Of a stretch of 64,000 nucleotides of DNA, positions 17,283 to 25,423 are shown one piece after another. Both the position numbers and the translations under genes were made by a program. Every line of letters begins with the position of its first letter. Within the stretch, counting starts at the first letter, position 1. The notes under the pieces were generated by a model. The model ran no database searches. It worked only from the letters and a program-made list of their open reading frames with translations, and was not told the DNA's origin. The DNA lies in the NCBI GenBank assembly GCA_031551725.1, contig JAVBNF010000021.1:42477-106476 (forward strand), written 5' to 3'. This DNA comes from JAVBNF01 sp031551725 (GTDB lineage: Bacteria > Bacteroidota > Bacteroidia > Bacteroidales > P3).

Positions 17283-17366
17283 TTTTAGACAGGATTAACA
17301 AGATTTACAGGATGATTTTGCCGAAGGCAAAATAAAACATGTTAATCTTGTTAATCCTGTCTAAAA
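17283..17366. repeat. Nested inverted repeat (23-bp arms plus inner 7-bp hairpin)
   Basis: The outer arms 17283-17305 (TTTTAGACAGGATTAACAAG then ATT) and 17344-17366 are perfect reverse complements. Inside, TTTTGCC (17316-17322), GAA and GGCAAAA (17326-17332) form a second perfect hairpin. It lies in the gap after the carbonic anhydrase gene and before ppdK. It looks like an intergenic repeat unit; it may also end transcription of the carbonic anhydrase operon. Confidence 0.75.
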
Positions 17367-17379
17367 ATTAAACAATTTC

Positions 17380-18210
17380 TTACAACTTTTCCACGGTCCG
17401 CCCGTTCAAAGGTTGCACAGGGCGATAATTATTCGGATACATTTCGCGAAAAGCTCTAATTTGAGTTTCCGATAGTTCAATAGGTTGATTGAAAATAATC
17501 CATCTTACATTTTCATTGGTAGGAGGTGTGGTTAACGAACCGTTGTAAGAATATAGCGAACCTCCGACCATGATGGGACCGATTTGTTTGGTAATATCAA
17601 TGGGCGTTTTTAAACGTATTTCTTGATTTGTTTTTGGTAAATTTGCAAAAATCTCTTTGAAGGCTTCGTTTTCTTTTCCGGTTTCAATCCAGCTACCGAC
17701 AACTACGATTTCATTCTTATCCGATTTAAAAACAAAATGCACTTCCATCGGAAAGTGTTTGTTGTTTAAAGTATGCTCGCTTAGGCTGTGAAAATGAAAT
17801 TGTTGTAGGTGGTATTTGGAGTTGTCAATTGTCAACGCAAATGTGTCGACAGGAAAAACTTCTATGCTGTGTCCATTATTCCGAACGCCAAAAGTAATAT
17901 TTTGCATGCTGAAATTAATGTCATACTCATCCGGAATGCCGATGCCGTCGAAGTCGTCAATATCTATAGAAATTATATTTTCAGAATTAATATCAATTGG
18001 GGATTGAGCTTTGCCGGTTTGAGCAATCGCAAAATCATCGCATAATTTATACCAATTGGCCGGGCCGGTTGCGCTGTCATAAGACCAGTGAACATGCGAA
18101 CAATCTTTATGCGTTTGCGCGAAGGAAATTGTTGCGAAACTGCATATAAGAAGCGTGAAAATATAAAAAATAGTAGAACGTTTTACATCCATAATTTTAA
18201 ATTTATGCAT
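17380..18210 (-). CDS. Alpha-type carbonic anhydrase, exported
   Basis: Zinc enzyme that interconverts CO2 and bicarbonate, expected in the periplasm or at the surface. The start taken here (ATG at 18210) overlaps the stop of the glycosyltransferase as TAATG, which suggests coupled translation; the next ATG, 18192, begins the signal peptide proper, MDVKRSTIFYIFTLLICSFA, ending SFAQ. Zinc ligands are visible as HFHS (two histidines) and MEVHFVF, the substrate region as GSLTTPPTNENVRWI, and the N-terminal family pattern as HWSYDSATGPANWYKL and QSPIDI. Length (276 residues) fits. It is the last gene of a cyuA, glycosyltransferase, carbonic anhydrase run. Confidence 0.92.
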   Translation of the reverse strand: MHKFKIMDVKRSTIFYIFTLLICSFATISFAQTHKDCSHVHWSYDSATGPANWYKLCDDFAIAQTGKAQSPIDINSENIISIDIDDFDGIGIPDEYDINFSMQNITFGVRNNGHSIEVFPVDTFALTIDNSKYHLQQFHFHSLSEHTLNNKHFPMEVHFVFKSDKNEIVVVGSWIETGKENEAFKEIFANLPKTNQEIRLKTPIDITKQIGPIMVGGSLYSYNGSLTTPPTNENVRWIIFNQPIELSETQIRAFREMYPNNYRPVQPLNGRTVEKL

Positions 18211-19334
18211 TAAAGAACTTTTTCGATGGTATTCCAAAGCTGTTCGGCGGAGCGATCCCAGCTGAAATGTTGGCGACGTTCGATGCCTTTTTTGATCATT
18301 TCCGAACGGAATTTTTCTTCAAAAGCTAATTTTTGCATGGCCTGCATGATACTTTCAACCGAATGCGGATCGCAATAAACAGCTGCATTGCCGGCAATTT
18401 CGGGCATTGCCGTGAGGTCGGAGGTGATAACAGCGGTTTCGGTTTCAAAAGCCTCTAAAATCGGAATGCCGAACCCTTCATACAAAGATGCATACATCAA
18501 CGCAATGGAAGCCGCCGTCAAACGGCTTAATTCCGAAGATTCCATCCGTTTATAAAAAATAATTTCTTTGACATATTTCATCTGTCTGAGCGTATGACGG
18601 AGTTCGTCGTCGCACCACATGCTGGTTCCTACAACAATAAATTTGATATTGCTGCCTGTTCGTTCTTTGAATAAATCAAACGCTAAAAGTTGATTTTTAA
18701 GGTTTTTTCTTTTGTGAATGGAGCCTACAAAAATAAAATATGGACAATTGTATGCGTAAGTTTTTCTCACTTCCGCTTTTTCAAATTCAGAAATAGGGTA
18801 AAACAATTCGCTGGCCGCATTATACACAACATCAATGCGGTCTTCCGGAATGCCGTAAGTTTTAATGATGTCTTGTTTGGTGAATTCGGAAACAGCAGCA
18901 ATACGATTCGAATGTTGAGCATATTTATGAGCATGTCGCAAATAATACTTGCGATGCATAACGTTTTCAATGTATTCGGGATGATGCTCGAAATTCAAAT
19001 CATGAATGACATTCACCGTTTTTACATTCGAACGCAAACTTACAAAACCGTCGGTAGATAAAAATACATCGGGTTTCCACTTGTGCAAAGCATAAGGGAT
19101 GCTGTATTCAAAATATAAATGCCATAAAAACGGATGGCGCGATTGCGGCATTAGTGTTACCGGAATAATATTTGGAGAAGTGATGAACGAACTGTCGTAA
19201 GGACGGTCGAAAAGGAAAATAAACTCATCTTCGAGATGGTTTCTGGTAATGCGTTTTAATGTTTGGAACGTAAAACGTCCAATGCCTTCCAACCGGTTTT
19301 TCAGCAGGAGGCGCGTGTTGACTGCAATTCTCAT
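18210..19334 (-). CDS. Glycosyltransferase family 4 (GT1-type fold, WcaG/RfaB-like)
   Basis: A 374-residue retaining GT-B glycosyltransferase that would add a sugar to a surface glycan or lipid-linked intermediate from the cytoplasmic face. The N-terminus MRIAVNTRLLLKNRLEGIGR is typical of mannosyl/glucosyl transferases. The C-terminal donor-binding signature is clear: FIFVGSIHKRKNL near 204, ASLYEGFGIPILEAFETETAVITSDLTAMPE near 287-317. It starts 7 bases after the CyuA-like gene and overlaps the next gene by one base, so the three appear co-transcribed. Donor and acceptor sugars cannot be told from sequence. Confidence 0.88.
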   Translation of the reverse strand: MRIAVNTRLLLKNRLEGIGRFTFQTLKRITRNHLEDEFIFLFDRPYDSSFITSPNIIPVTLMPQSRHPFLWHLYFEYSIPYALHKWKPDVFLSTDGFVSLRSNVKTVNVIHDLNFEHHPEYIENVMHRKYYLRHAHKYAQHSNRIAAVSEFTKQDIIKTYGIPEDRIDVVYNAASELFYPISEFEKAEVRKTYAYNCPYFIFVGSIHKRKNLKNQLLAFDLFKERTGSNIKFIVVGTSMWCDDELRHTLRQMKYVKEIIFYKRMESSELSRLTAASIALMYASLYEGFGIPILEAFETETAVITSDLTAMPEIAGNAAVYCDPHSVESIMQAMQKLAFEEKFRSEMIKKGIERRQHFSWDRSAEQLWNTIEKVL

Positions 19335-19341
19335 ACCAGAA

Positions 19342-20625
19342 CTACTTGCACATCATTATTTCCAGTAATTTGGCATCCGTTTCATTCATGCCTTCGGAGG
19401 CGATAATGCCGATGTTGTGGATTGTTTTTTCAACATCATCATCAATGATACCGTCGGTTCCGGTAACGCAAACATTGTCCATGGCCAGCAACGCCGATTG
19501 AATGGCGGCAGAAGTGCCTGTGGCAACTTTTAGTGCGCAGCCTAATTTAGCGCCGTCGCAAATCAATCCGGTTAAATTGGCAACCATGTTTTTAATGGAG
19601 AATTCAATTTGTTCTTCCGTTCCGCCCATTAAATAAGTGATTCCGCAAGCAGATCCTGTTGATGCAACCACGCAGCCGCATGCCGCAGAAAGGCGTCCGA
19701 ACGTTTTTTTGATATGAATAACCGTTAGATTGCTGATGAGTAAAGCGCGTGCTAATTGCTCTTCGCCGGAATTAAAATGTTCGGCAGCCACTAAAACGGG
19801 CAGCATGGCCGTGATGCCTTGGTTTCCACTTCCGGAGTTGCTCATGGCAGGAAGCATAGCGCCCGACATGCGTGCTTCCGATGCAGCGGCGGTGACATAA
19901 ATTGCTTTATCTTCGAACGTTTGACAATTGCGCATTTCGGAGCGATGTTGCAAACTGGCGGCAATTCCCAAGCCCGGCTTGTATTCCAATCCAAAATCCG
20001 ATAATTTTTTATTCATGCGCGCACCATCCAAAATAAAAGCGATATCGCTGAAAGGAACGGTGGTTGCAAATTCGTAAATCTCTTTGATGCTAACATCGAA
20101 ATCGTTTGTCGCTGTGGCTGATTTTTCTTCCGATTGAGCGGATTTTTTTTCAACAACAGTGCCGTTTTTAATAACAAGCGTGATGCTGTTGTGAATTTTT
20201 TCAATAATCGCAGTTGCCGTATCCGTAGCGGATTTGCACGTCGCTTCAATATATAACTTCTCGTCGGTTTTCTTACTTTTAACTGTAATTTTTTTGTCGG
20301 CAACTAACCGTTTAGCTTTATTTACAAGCTCTTCATTGACATCTTTGAGTACTTCGAGTCCATTGGCCGAACTTCCGCACATGGTTCCGAGAGCAGCGGC
20401 GATGTCGAGGCCGATCATGCCGGTGCCGGGAATTCCCACGCCGATGCCGTTTTTATAAATATTCCCGCTTACCCAAACTTCAGTCTGTTGCGGTTCTTGT
20501 CCGAGCGTTTCGCGGGCTTTGGCCACTGCAAGAGCAACGGCAATCGGTTCGGTACAGCCTAAAGCAGGAACAACTTCCCGCTTGATAAGCGCAATAATTT
20601 CTTTGTTTTTTTCGCTTGTTGTCAT
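19342..20625 (-). CDS. cyuA: L-cysteine desulfidase / serine dehydratase-like protein (CyuA, UPF0597 family)
   Basis: Family members are oxygen-sensitive [4Fe-4S] enzymes that split L-cysteine to pyruvate, ammonia and sulfide. From the ATG at 20625 the protein begins MTTSEKNKEIIALIKREVVP, followed by the diagnostic ALGCTEPIAVALAVAKA and a later cysteine-rich LSAACGCVVASTGSACGITYLMGGT. Length is 427 residues, normal for the family. The reading frame is open further upstream, but the TACCTTTG -7 box at 20644-20651 places transcription start just before 20625, so the longer forms are unlikely. It leads the cyuA, glycosyltransferase, carbonic anhydrase run; the link between these functions is not obvious. 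Confidence 0.85.
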   Translation of the reverse strand: MTTSEKNKEIIALIKREVVPALGCTEPIAVALAVAKARETLGQEPQQTEVWVSGNIYKNGIGVGIPGTGMIGLDIAAALGTMCGSSANGLEVLKDVNEELVNKAKRLVADKKITVKSKKTDEKLYIEATCKSATDTATAIIEKIHNSITLVIKNGTVVEKKSAQSEEKSATATNDFDVSIKEIYEFATTVPFSDIAFILDGARMNKKLSDFGLEYKPGLGIAASLQHRSEMRNCQTFEDKAIYVTAAASEARMSGAMLPAMSNSGSGNQGITAMLPVLVAAEHFNSGEEQLARALLISNLTVIHIKKTFGRLSAACGCVVASTGSACGITYLMGGTEEQIEFSIKNMVANLTGLICDGAKLGCALKVATGTSAAIQSALLAMDNVCVTGTDGIIDDDVEKTIHNIGIIASEGMNETDAKLLEIMMCK

Positions 20626-20643
20626 TTTACTACACATAAAATG

Positions 20644-20651
20644 CAAAGGTA
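20644..20651 (-). promoter_or_regulatory. -7 promoter box of cyuA
   Basis: TACCTTTG on the minus strand, 19 bases before the chosen ATG. It decides the start codon because the longer open frame would begin upstream of it. Confidence 0.6.
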
Positions 20652-20683
20652 CAAAATAATTATTAATGGGAAACAGTGTTATG

Positions 20684-21556
20684 TTATAATTTTTTCTTTT
20701 TAGGTAGTTTCTTTGTGCTCTTTTCGATTTTCTTTTCATCGTTTGCAGCACGCCGTTCAAGTTTTTTAATATCTTCAGATGCCGGAAGGTCTTCAGGTTT
20801 TATATTTCTTTTTCCAAGCATGCTTCTAACTGTCTTATTGTTTTGAATATGTTCCACCGTTATTAGGTGCTCTCCTTGTAGATCATTAACTTCAACATTG
20901 TAGTTTGTCATTTCTGTTGCAAGGTTTTTAGCCGCAATTGTCAATGTGGGAAGGAAATCCGCTAATGGACGGTTAGATTGTATTCCTAAACGCTGCTTCA
21001 TCTCTTCGGTTGTGTGTCCACCGAATAGAGCTGTATCTCCGTGAGAACGTATTCGTGCAAAGCCTTTGTCGTCCACGCCGCGTTCAAAAATATTTTGCGA
21101 AAGTTGTTTTTCAGAAGCTCGAAGTTTTTCTCTGCTCTCTAAACGGGATAGTAAGTTCAACCGTTCTTCGATAAGTTCTGCTTTGCGTGTTTGCAGAGCA
21201 AAATAGCTTTGCGCAAAAGCGATCTCTTCTTTTTTGGGATCACCATTTTGAGCAATTAAATAGCAGGCATACCTGGTCAAAATAAAATCCTCTAAAGGTC
21301 GCTTTGCACCGCTCCCTAATTCGACCATTTTCGTGACCTCACGAAAATGGTCATCGATGCTGATTCCTTGAGATTTACACGAATCAATAGCGCGATGAAT
21401 AGCGACTGTAAAGTTTTCCCACCGTGCGTATCCTAAAATAGCTTGAAGTTCGCGTGCGCTCCAGATTTCTATCTGTTCAGTATTATCATCGCTGCTAATG
21501 AATTGTGTTATCTGATCAAATTTAGACTTGTACAGAATGATACTTTGTTTATCCAT
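20684..21556 (-). CDS. dinD: DNA damage-inducible protein D (DinD family, BRO-N type)
   Basis: In E. coli DinD is LexA-controlled and inhibits RecA filaments; elsewhere the family is treated as BRO-N/antirepressor-like and is often horizontally acquired. The 290-residue product starts MDKQSIILYKSKFDQITQF and has the conserved ELQAILGYARWENF (residues 36-49), IDDHFREVTKMVELGSGAKR (67-86), RYACYLIAQNGDPKKEEIAF and FGGHTTEEMKQRLGI segments, ending in a lysine-rich tail. Residues 69-78 are encoded by a 30-bp palindrome that is repeated almost identically upstream of the start codon. The start is supported by a TAAATTTG -7 box at 21684-21691. The gene is isolated between cyuA and nadB, which fits an inserted accessory gene. 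No LexA box was identified. Confidence 0.88.
   Translation of the reverse strand: MDKQSIILYKSKFDQITQFISSDDNTEQIEIWSARELQAILGYARWENFTVAIHRAIDSCKSQGISIDDHFREVTKMVELGSGAKRPLEDFILTRYACYLIAQNGDPKKEEIAFAQSYFALQTRKAELIEERLNLLSRLESREKLRASEKQLSQNIFERGVDDKGFARIRSHGDTALFGGHTTEEMKQRLGIQSNRPLADFLPTLTIAAKNLATEMTNYNVEVNDLQGEHLITVEHIQNNKTVRSMLGKRNIKPEDLPASEDIKKLERRAANDEKKIEKSTKKLPKKKKL
21323..21352. repeat. Palindrome inside dinD (DHFREVTKM codons)
   Basis: GACCATTTTCGTGA and TCACGAAAATGGTC are perfect 14-bp arms separated by two bases. It encodes the conserved DHFREVTKM motif. Confidence 0.9.
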
Positions 21557-21577
21557 GGTTTTTCCTTGTTGATTTCA

Positions 21578-21607
21578 GGCCATTTTCGTGACCTCACGAA
21601 AATGGTC
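21578..21607. promoter_or_regulatory. Palindrome upstream of dinD, near-identical to the coding copy
   Basis: Same 30 bases as 21323-21352 with one change (GGCC for GACC at the left end). It lies between the -7 box (21684-21691) and the ATG (21556), so it is in the 5' untranslated leader, ending 21 bases before the start codon. It could be an operator or a hairpin that controls translation. Confidence 0.8.
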
Positions 21608-21683
21608 TGAACGTTTGATTGTTAATGTTTTATTGTTTTGTTGTTTCTTCTGAAAGGTCAAACAATAAATGTAATTTTTTTTG

Positions 21684-21691
21684 CAAATTTA
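21684..21691 (-). promoter_or_regulatory. -7 promoter box of dinD
   Basis: TAAATTTG on the minus strand. It predicts a leader of about 120 bases that contains the palindrome. Confidence 0.5.
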
Positions 21692-21769
21692 CAAATAAAA
21701 AACCATAGAAAAGTCTTAATAAATGTTAAATTTTTCTTAACGAAATGTTAAATTTTAAGTAGCGAAAAA

Positions 21770-23365
21770 TTAATCGTCACCGAAAGTGGTGTATTGTGTT
21801 TCGGCATTGCGCGGATAGTCGAGTGAGAAGTGTAAACCCCTGCTGCCTTTGCGTTCTCTGGCCATTTTGATAATCAGATAACCGATGTTAATTAAGTTGC
21901 GCAATTCGCAAATCGGTTCCGTTAAAACGGATTTATTATACAAATCTTCGGTTTCGCGGTAAATGATTTGCAAACGGTCGAATGCCCGTTGCAAACGCAG
22001 GTTTGATCGCACAATCCCTACGTAATTGGACATGATTGCTTGTACTTCCTTCAAACTTTGAGTAATCAAAATCATTTCTTCATTTAACACCATGCCTTCT
22101 GCATTCCATTCCGGAATTTTCTCGCACCATTCGATTTGATTCAAACGATTTTTGGCGTCTTCGGCTGCACGATGGGAAAATACAAGCGCTTCAAGTAAGG
22201 AGTTTGATGCCAGGCGGTTTGCGCCGTGTAATCCGGTGCTCGCACATTCGCCGGAAGCGTATAGATTCTCAATGGTGCTTTGTGCAAATTCATTCACTTT
22301 TACACCTCCGCAACTGTAATGCGCCGCCGGAATAACCGGAATCGGATCTTTGCTGATATCGATTCCAATACTCAAGCATTTAGCATAAATCATTGGGAAA
22401 TGCGATAAAAGCTCATGTTTCTTGGTGTGACTTGCATCTAAAAGAACATAATCGTCGCCCGTAATTTTCATTTCGCTGTCGATGGCGCGGGCAACAATGT
22501 CGCGAGGCGCAAGCTCTTTGCGGACATCATATTTTTGCATGAACTCTTCACCTTGACGATTTTTTAACTTCGCACCGAATCCGCGCAAAGCCTCTGAAAT
22601 CAAGAACGACGGCTTTTCTCCCGGATTATAAAGCGATGTCGGATGAAATTGGATAAATTCCATATTGTCAACCTTGCCTTTTGCACGGTAAACCATTGCA
22701 ATTCCGTCGCCGGTGGCAACATCGGGATTAGTTGTTGTACTGTAAACATTGCCTACGCCGCCGGTGGCCAGCATCGTAATTTTTGATAAATAAGTGTCAA
22801 TTTCCTGTGTGTTTTTATTCAAAACGTAAGCTCCGAAACAACGGATATCGATTCTGCGGCGAGTTACTTCTTCGCCCAAATGATGCTGTGTGATAAGGTC
22901 GATCGTAAAACAATTCTCACATAATTCAATATTCGGGTGACGATGGACTGCTTCTAATAAAGCTCGCTCAATTTCGGCGCCGGTATGGTCTTTATAGTGA
23001 AGAACACGATGTTCCGAATGCCCGCCTTCACGTGCCAAATCAAATGCTCCGGATTTCTTTTTGTCAAATTGCGTTCCCCAGGAAATAAGTTCATGAATGC
23101 GTTCGGTGGATTCGGTAACAACCAAACGAACAATTTCTTCATCACAAAGCCCGTCGCCCGCAATCAGCGTATCTTTGATATGCTTTTCGTAAGTGTCTGG
23201 AGCCACCATCACAGCGGCAATTCCGCCTTGTGCGTAGTTGGTCGACGACTCGTCGGCTTTGGCTTTGGTGATAATGCAAACCTTGCCGTAATCAGCCACT
23301 TTAAGGGCAAAACTCAAGCCGGCAATTCCCGAACCAATAACCAAAAAATCCGTTTTCTTTTGCAT
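21770..23365 (-). CDS. nadB: L-aspartate oxidase
   Basis: FAD enzyme that oxidises L-aspartate to iminoaspartate, the first step of de novo NAD synthesis; in anaerobes fumarate can serve as electron acceptor. From the ATG at 23365 (MQKKTDFLVIGSGIAGLSFA) the protein has 531 residues. Motifs: GSGIAGLS for FAD binding, ESSTNYAQGGIAAV near 40-53, EGGHSEHRVLHYKDHTGAEIE near 115-135, FHPTSL near 240, and the signature YASGECASTGLHGANRLASNSLLEALVF near 365-392. A possible TTG start six codons upstream is less likely because a TACCTTTG box (23381-23388) overlaps it. nadA and nadC are not in the window. Secure. Confidence 0.95.
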   Translation of the reverse strand: MQKKTDFLVIGSGIAGLSFALKVADYGKVCIITKAKADESSTNYAQGGIAAVMVAPDTYEKHIKDTLIAGDGLCDEEIVRLVVTESTERIHELISWGTQFDKKKSGAFDLAREGGHSEHRVLHYKDHTGAEIERALLEAVHRHPNIELCENCFTIDLITQHHLGEEVTRRRIDIRCFGAYVLNKNTQEIDTYLSKITMLATGGVGNVYSTTTNPDVATGDGIAMVYRAKGKVDNMEFIQFHPTSLYNPGEKPSFLISEALRGFGAKLKNRQGEEFMQKYDVRKELAPRDIVARAIDSEMKITGDDYVLLDASHTKKHELLSHFPMIYAKCLSIGIDISKDPIPVIPAAHYSCGGVKVNEFAQSTIENLYASGECASTGLHGANRLASNSLLEALVFSHRAAEDAKNRLNQIEWCEKIPEWNAEGMVLNEEMILITQSLKEVQAIMSNYVGIVRSNLRLQRAFDRLQIIYRETEDLYNKSVLTEPICELRNLINIGYLIIKMARERKGSRGLHFSLDYPRNAETQYTTFGDD

Positions 23366-23380
23366 TGATGTATGTTTTGA

Positions 23381-23388
23381 CAAAGGTA
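23381..23388 (-). promoter_or_regulatory. -7 promoter box of nadB
   Basis: TACCTTTG on the minus strand, 16 bases before the nadB ATG and just after the O-antigen ligase stop codon. nadB can therefore be expressed apart from the polysaccharide genes upstream. Confidence 0.55.
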
Positions 23389-23398
23389 AGAAAAAATA

Positions 23399-24820
23399 TT
23401 AATTATCTGTAGGAAATTTTTCTTTTGCCGTCAATATGGCGGCACAGGCAAAAAAGATAAATGAAACTTTTTCTATCTCTAAAAAATTATTGACAAATCC
23501 GTGTAAAAAATAAGTGCTGAATGCTAATAATACAGCCAATGAAATGCCTCTGATTTCAACGGATTTCGTTTGTTTATATTTGTGAATGCCGATGTATATA
23601 ATTACGATGAAAATGCCGTTTAATAATAAGAAACCTACAATTCCCAAATCGACTAACGGAGCAAGATATTCATTGTGCAAAGTGCCGATATTTCCATAGT
23701 TTGTACTTGCTTCCGTTTTATCAAATGCATTTTGATAAGGGCCATATAAAAACTGAAAAGTTCCCGAACCATGGCCCAGCAACGGACGCTCTTTCACCAT
23801 TGATAATCCGCTTTTCCAACGGTTTGTGCGCTCCAAATTCGAAGGGTTTGTAGAACTGAAAGACGATTGCAAATGTTGAACAACATTCAAAGAGCCTTTA
23901 TTGGCGGAGGTTGTTGAAAAATGTTTTAGTTCATAACGCGCGGTAATTCCGATTCCGCACAATAAAACCAATGACAATACAATCCATTTGAATTTGATTT
24001 TAAAACGAACTAAAAGATAAATTCCACTTGCAAACAAAAGGCTTAGCCACGCCGCACGCGAGTAGGAGAGAAGCAATCCGATCGTTAAAATAATAGTCGT
24101 AATGGAGAAAAATATTTTCTCTTTTCTATATCCCTGATTATTGAAAGCCAAATAAACAGAAATCGGAATCATAAAAGCCAGAACGGCTCCGTAACTTGTA
24201 TGTTCCCTGAAAATAGGCGTCATGGCGCCTGTGAATTGTAAAAACGAAAAATCCAAAGTGAAAGCGTGAATAATTGAATAAAAAACAACTAAACACATTG
24301 AAATAACTACTGATTTAAGGAAATAACGGGTGTTTTTTTTGTTTTCAAAAATTTGTAAAGCAATAAAATAGCTTGGGACGATGATCCATGTTTTGCTTAA
24401 CGCAGATTTAAAAGCAACGAGCGGCAGCGGACTGAATAATGCACACACAAACAACCAAACAATATATGCAATTATCAATAAATTCAAGGGTTTAAACAAC
24501 TGTTTATCATTGATTTTTTTTGTAAAAAATAGATTTCCAATCATCAATGCAAACATGAAAATCAACATCGGTTCAAACGGCATGGAAAGTTCTGCGGATC
24601 CGTTTATTAAAGGGAAAGACAGTGAAAGCGGAGCGAAAAACCCCAATGCAAGATAGGCCCAATCCATTCGATAAATACACAGTGCAAGCAATAAAATTGC
24701 CGCCGGCAGTAAACACAAAAATGATGCATTGAAGGCATAGAACACAACCGTTAGCACGCCGCACAATACGGCCGCCGGAACCGCATAAATCCAGGGATTT
24801 GTTGCCGGTTGATTATGCAT
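23399..24820 (-). CDS. O-antigen ligase / polymerase family membrane protein (Wzy_C)
   Basis: Polytopic inner-membrane protein of 473 residues that would polymerise or ligate polysaccharide on the periplasmic side. About ten to twelve hydrophobic segments are visible across the chain. The Wzy_C region holds SRAAWLSLLFASG near 252 and the signature GHGSGTFQFLYG near 347-358 followed by LHNEYLAPLVDLGIVGFLLL. It overlaps the upstream chain-length gene by 8 bases and follows a flippase, so flippase, chain-length regulator and ligase form a compact export/assembly set. Whether it acts as ligase or polymerase cannot be decided. Confidence 0.85.
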   Translation of the reverse strand: MHNQPATNPWIYAVPAAVLCGVLTVVFYAFNASFLCLLPAAILLLALCIYRMDWAYLALGFFAPLSLSFPLINGSAELSMPFEPMLIFMFALMIGNLFFTKKINDKQLFKPLNLLIIAYIVWLFVCALFSPLPLVAFKSALSKTWIIVPSYFIALQIFENKKNTRYFLKSVVISMCLVVFYSIIHAFTLDFSFLQFTGAMTPIFREHTSYGAVLAFMIPISVYLAFNNQGYRKEKIFFSITTIILTIGLLLSYSRAAWLSLLFASGIYLLVRFKIKFKWIVLSLVLLCGIGITARYELKHFSTTSANKGSLNVVQHLQSSFSSTNPSNLERTNRWKSGLSMVKERPLLGHGSGTFQFLYGPYQNAFDKTEASTNYGNIGTLHNEYLAPLVDLGIVGFLLLNGIFIVIIYIGIHKYKQTKSVEIRGISLAVLLAFSTYFLHGFVNNFLEIEKVSFIFFACAAILTAKEKFPTDN

Positions 24821-25418
24821 GATTTTCCGGTTTTCGGATGATTAATAAAATACCGATAGCACAGCAAATGCTGAAAAATACAGATAAAAACACAATTTTT
24901 GTTTTTTCAGGATAAACAGGCTGAACACTTGCTGCGGCATGTTGGATGATAATCGTTTGTGCTTGCAATTCGGATGTTTGTCCGTATGTTTTCAACTCTT
25001 CATTACGTAAATGGTCATACGTTTGAATGCAAGCATTGACAAGCATTTCCGCTTTCTCCGGATTTTCGTCCAGTACCGAAATTTCGGTGTGATAATACGA
25101 TGTTCGTTGAAACGAAAAACGCCGGTTGTATTTTTTTGCCGTTTCCGGAAATGCTTTAATGATGCTTGTTTTGAAATCATTTGAATGTAAATATTCCAAC
25201 ATCAACTGTGTTAATTCGTCGAAGCGGAAAATACTGTCGCAGCTTTTCGAAGGGGCAACAACATTGGTTGCAGGTGTAACAATAGCAGTTGCTTTATACA
25301 ACGGCGTAATTTGCGACATGCCCAGCATTGCGCCTAAAACAGCGCAAATACCTATAATGCAAAGCACTTTCCATTTCGAACATACATAGCGAAGTATCGC
25401 TTCCGATTGAGTATTCAT
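24813..25418 (-). CDS. Wzz/GumC-type polysaccharide chain-length regulator
   Basis: A 201-residue inner-membrane protein with the Wzz topology: an N-terminal membrane helix (KVLCIIGICAVLGAMLGM, about residues 15-32), a periplasmic region starting ITPLYKATAIVTPATNVVAP, and a C-terminal membrane helix (IVFLSVFFSICCAIGILLII). It has no kinase domain. It probably sets glycan chain length together with the neighbouring ligase. The start at 25418 (MNTQSEAILRYVCSKW) lies 5 bases after the flippase stop codon, while the longer open frame would run into the flippase gene. Confidence 0.82.
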   Translation of the reverse strand: MNTQSEAILRYVCSKWKVLCIIGICAVLGAMLGMSQITPLYKATAIVTPATNVVAPSKSCDSIFRFDELTQLMLEYLHSNDFKTSIIKAFPETAKKYNRRFSFQRTSYYHTEISVLDENPEKAEMLVNACIQTYDHLRNEELKTYGQTSELQAQTIIIQHAAASVQPVYPEKTKIVFLSVFFSICCAIGILLIIRKPENHA

Positions 25419-25423
25419 TATGA

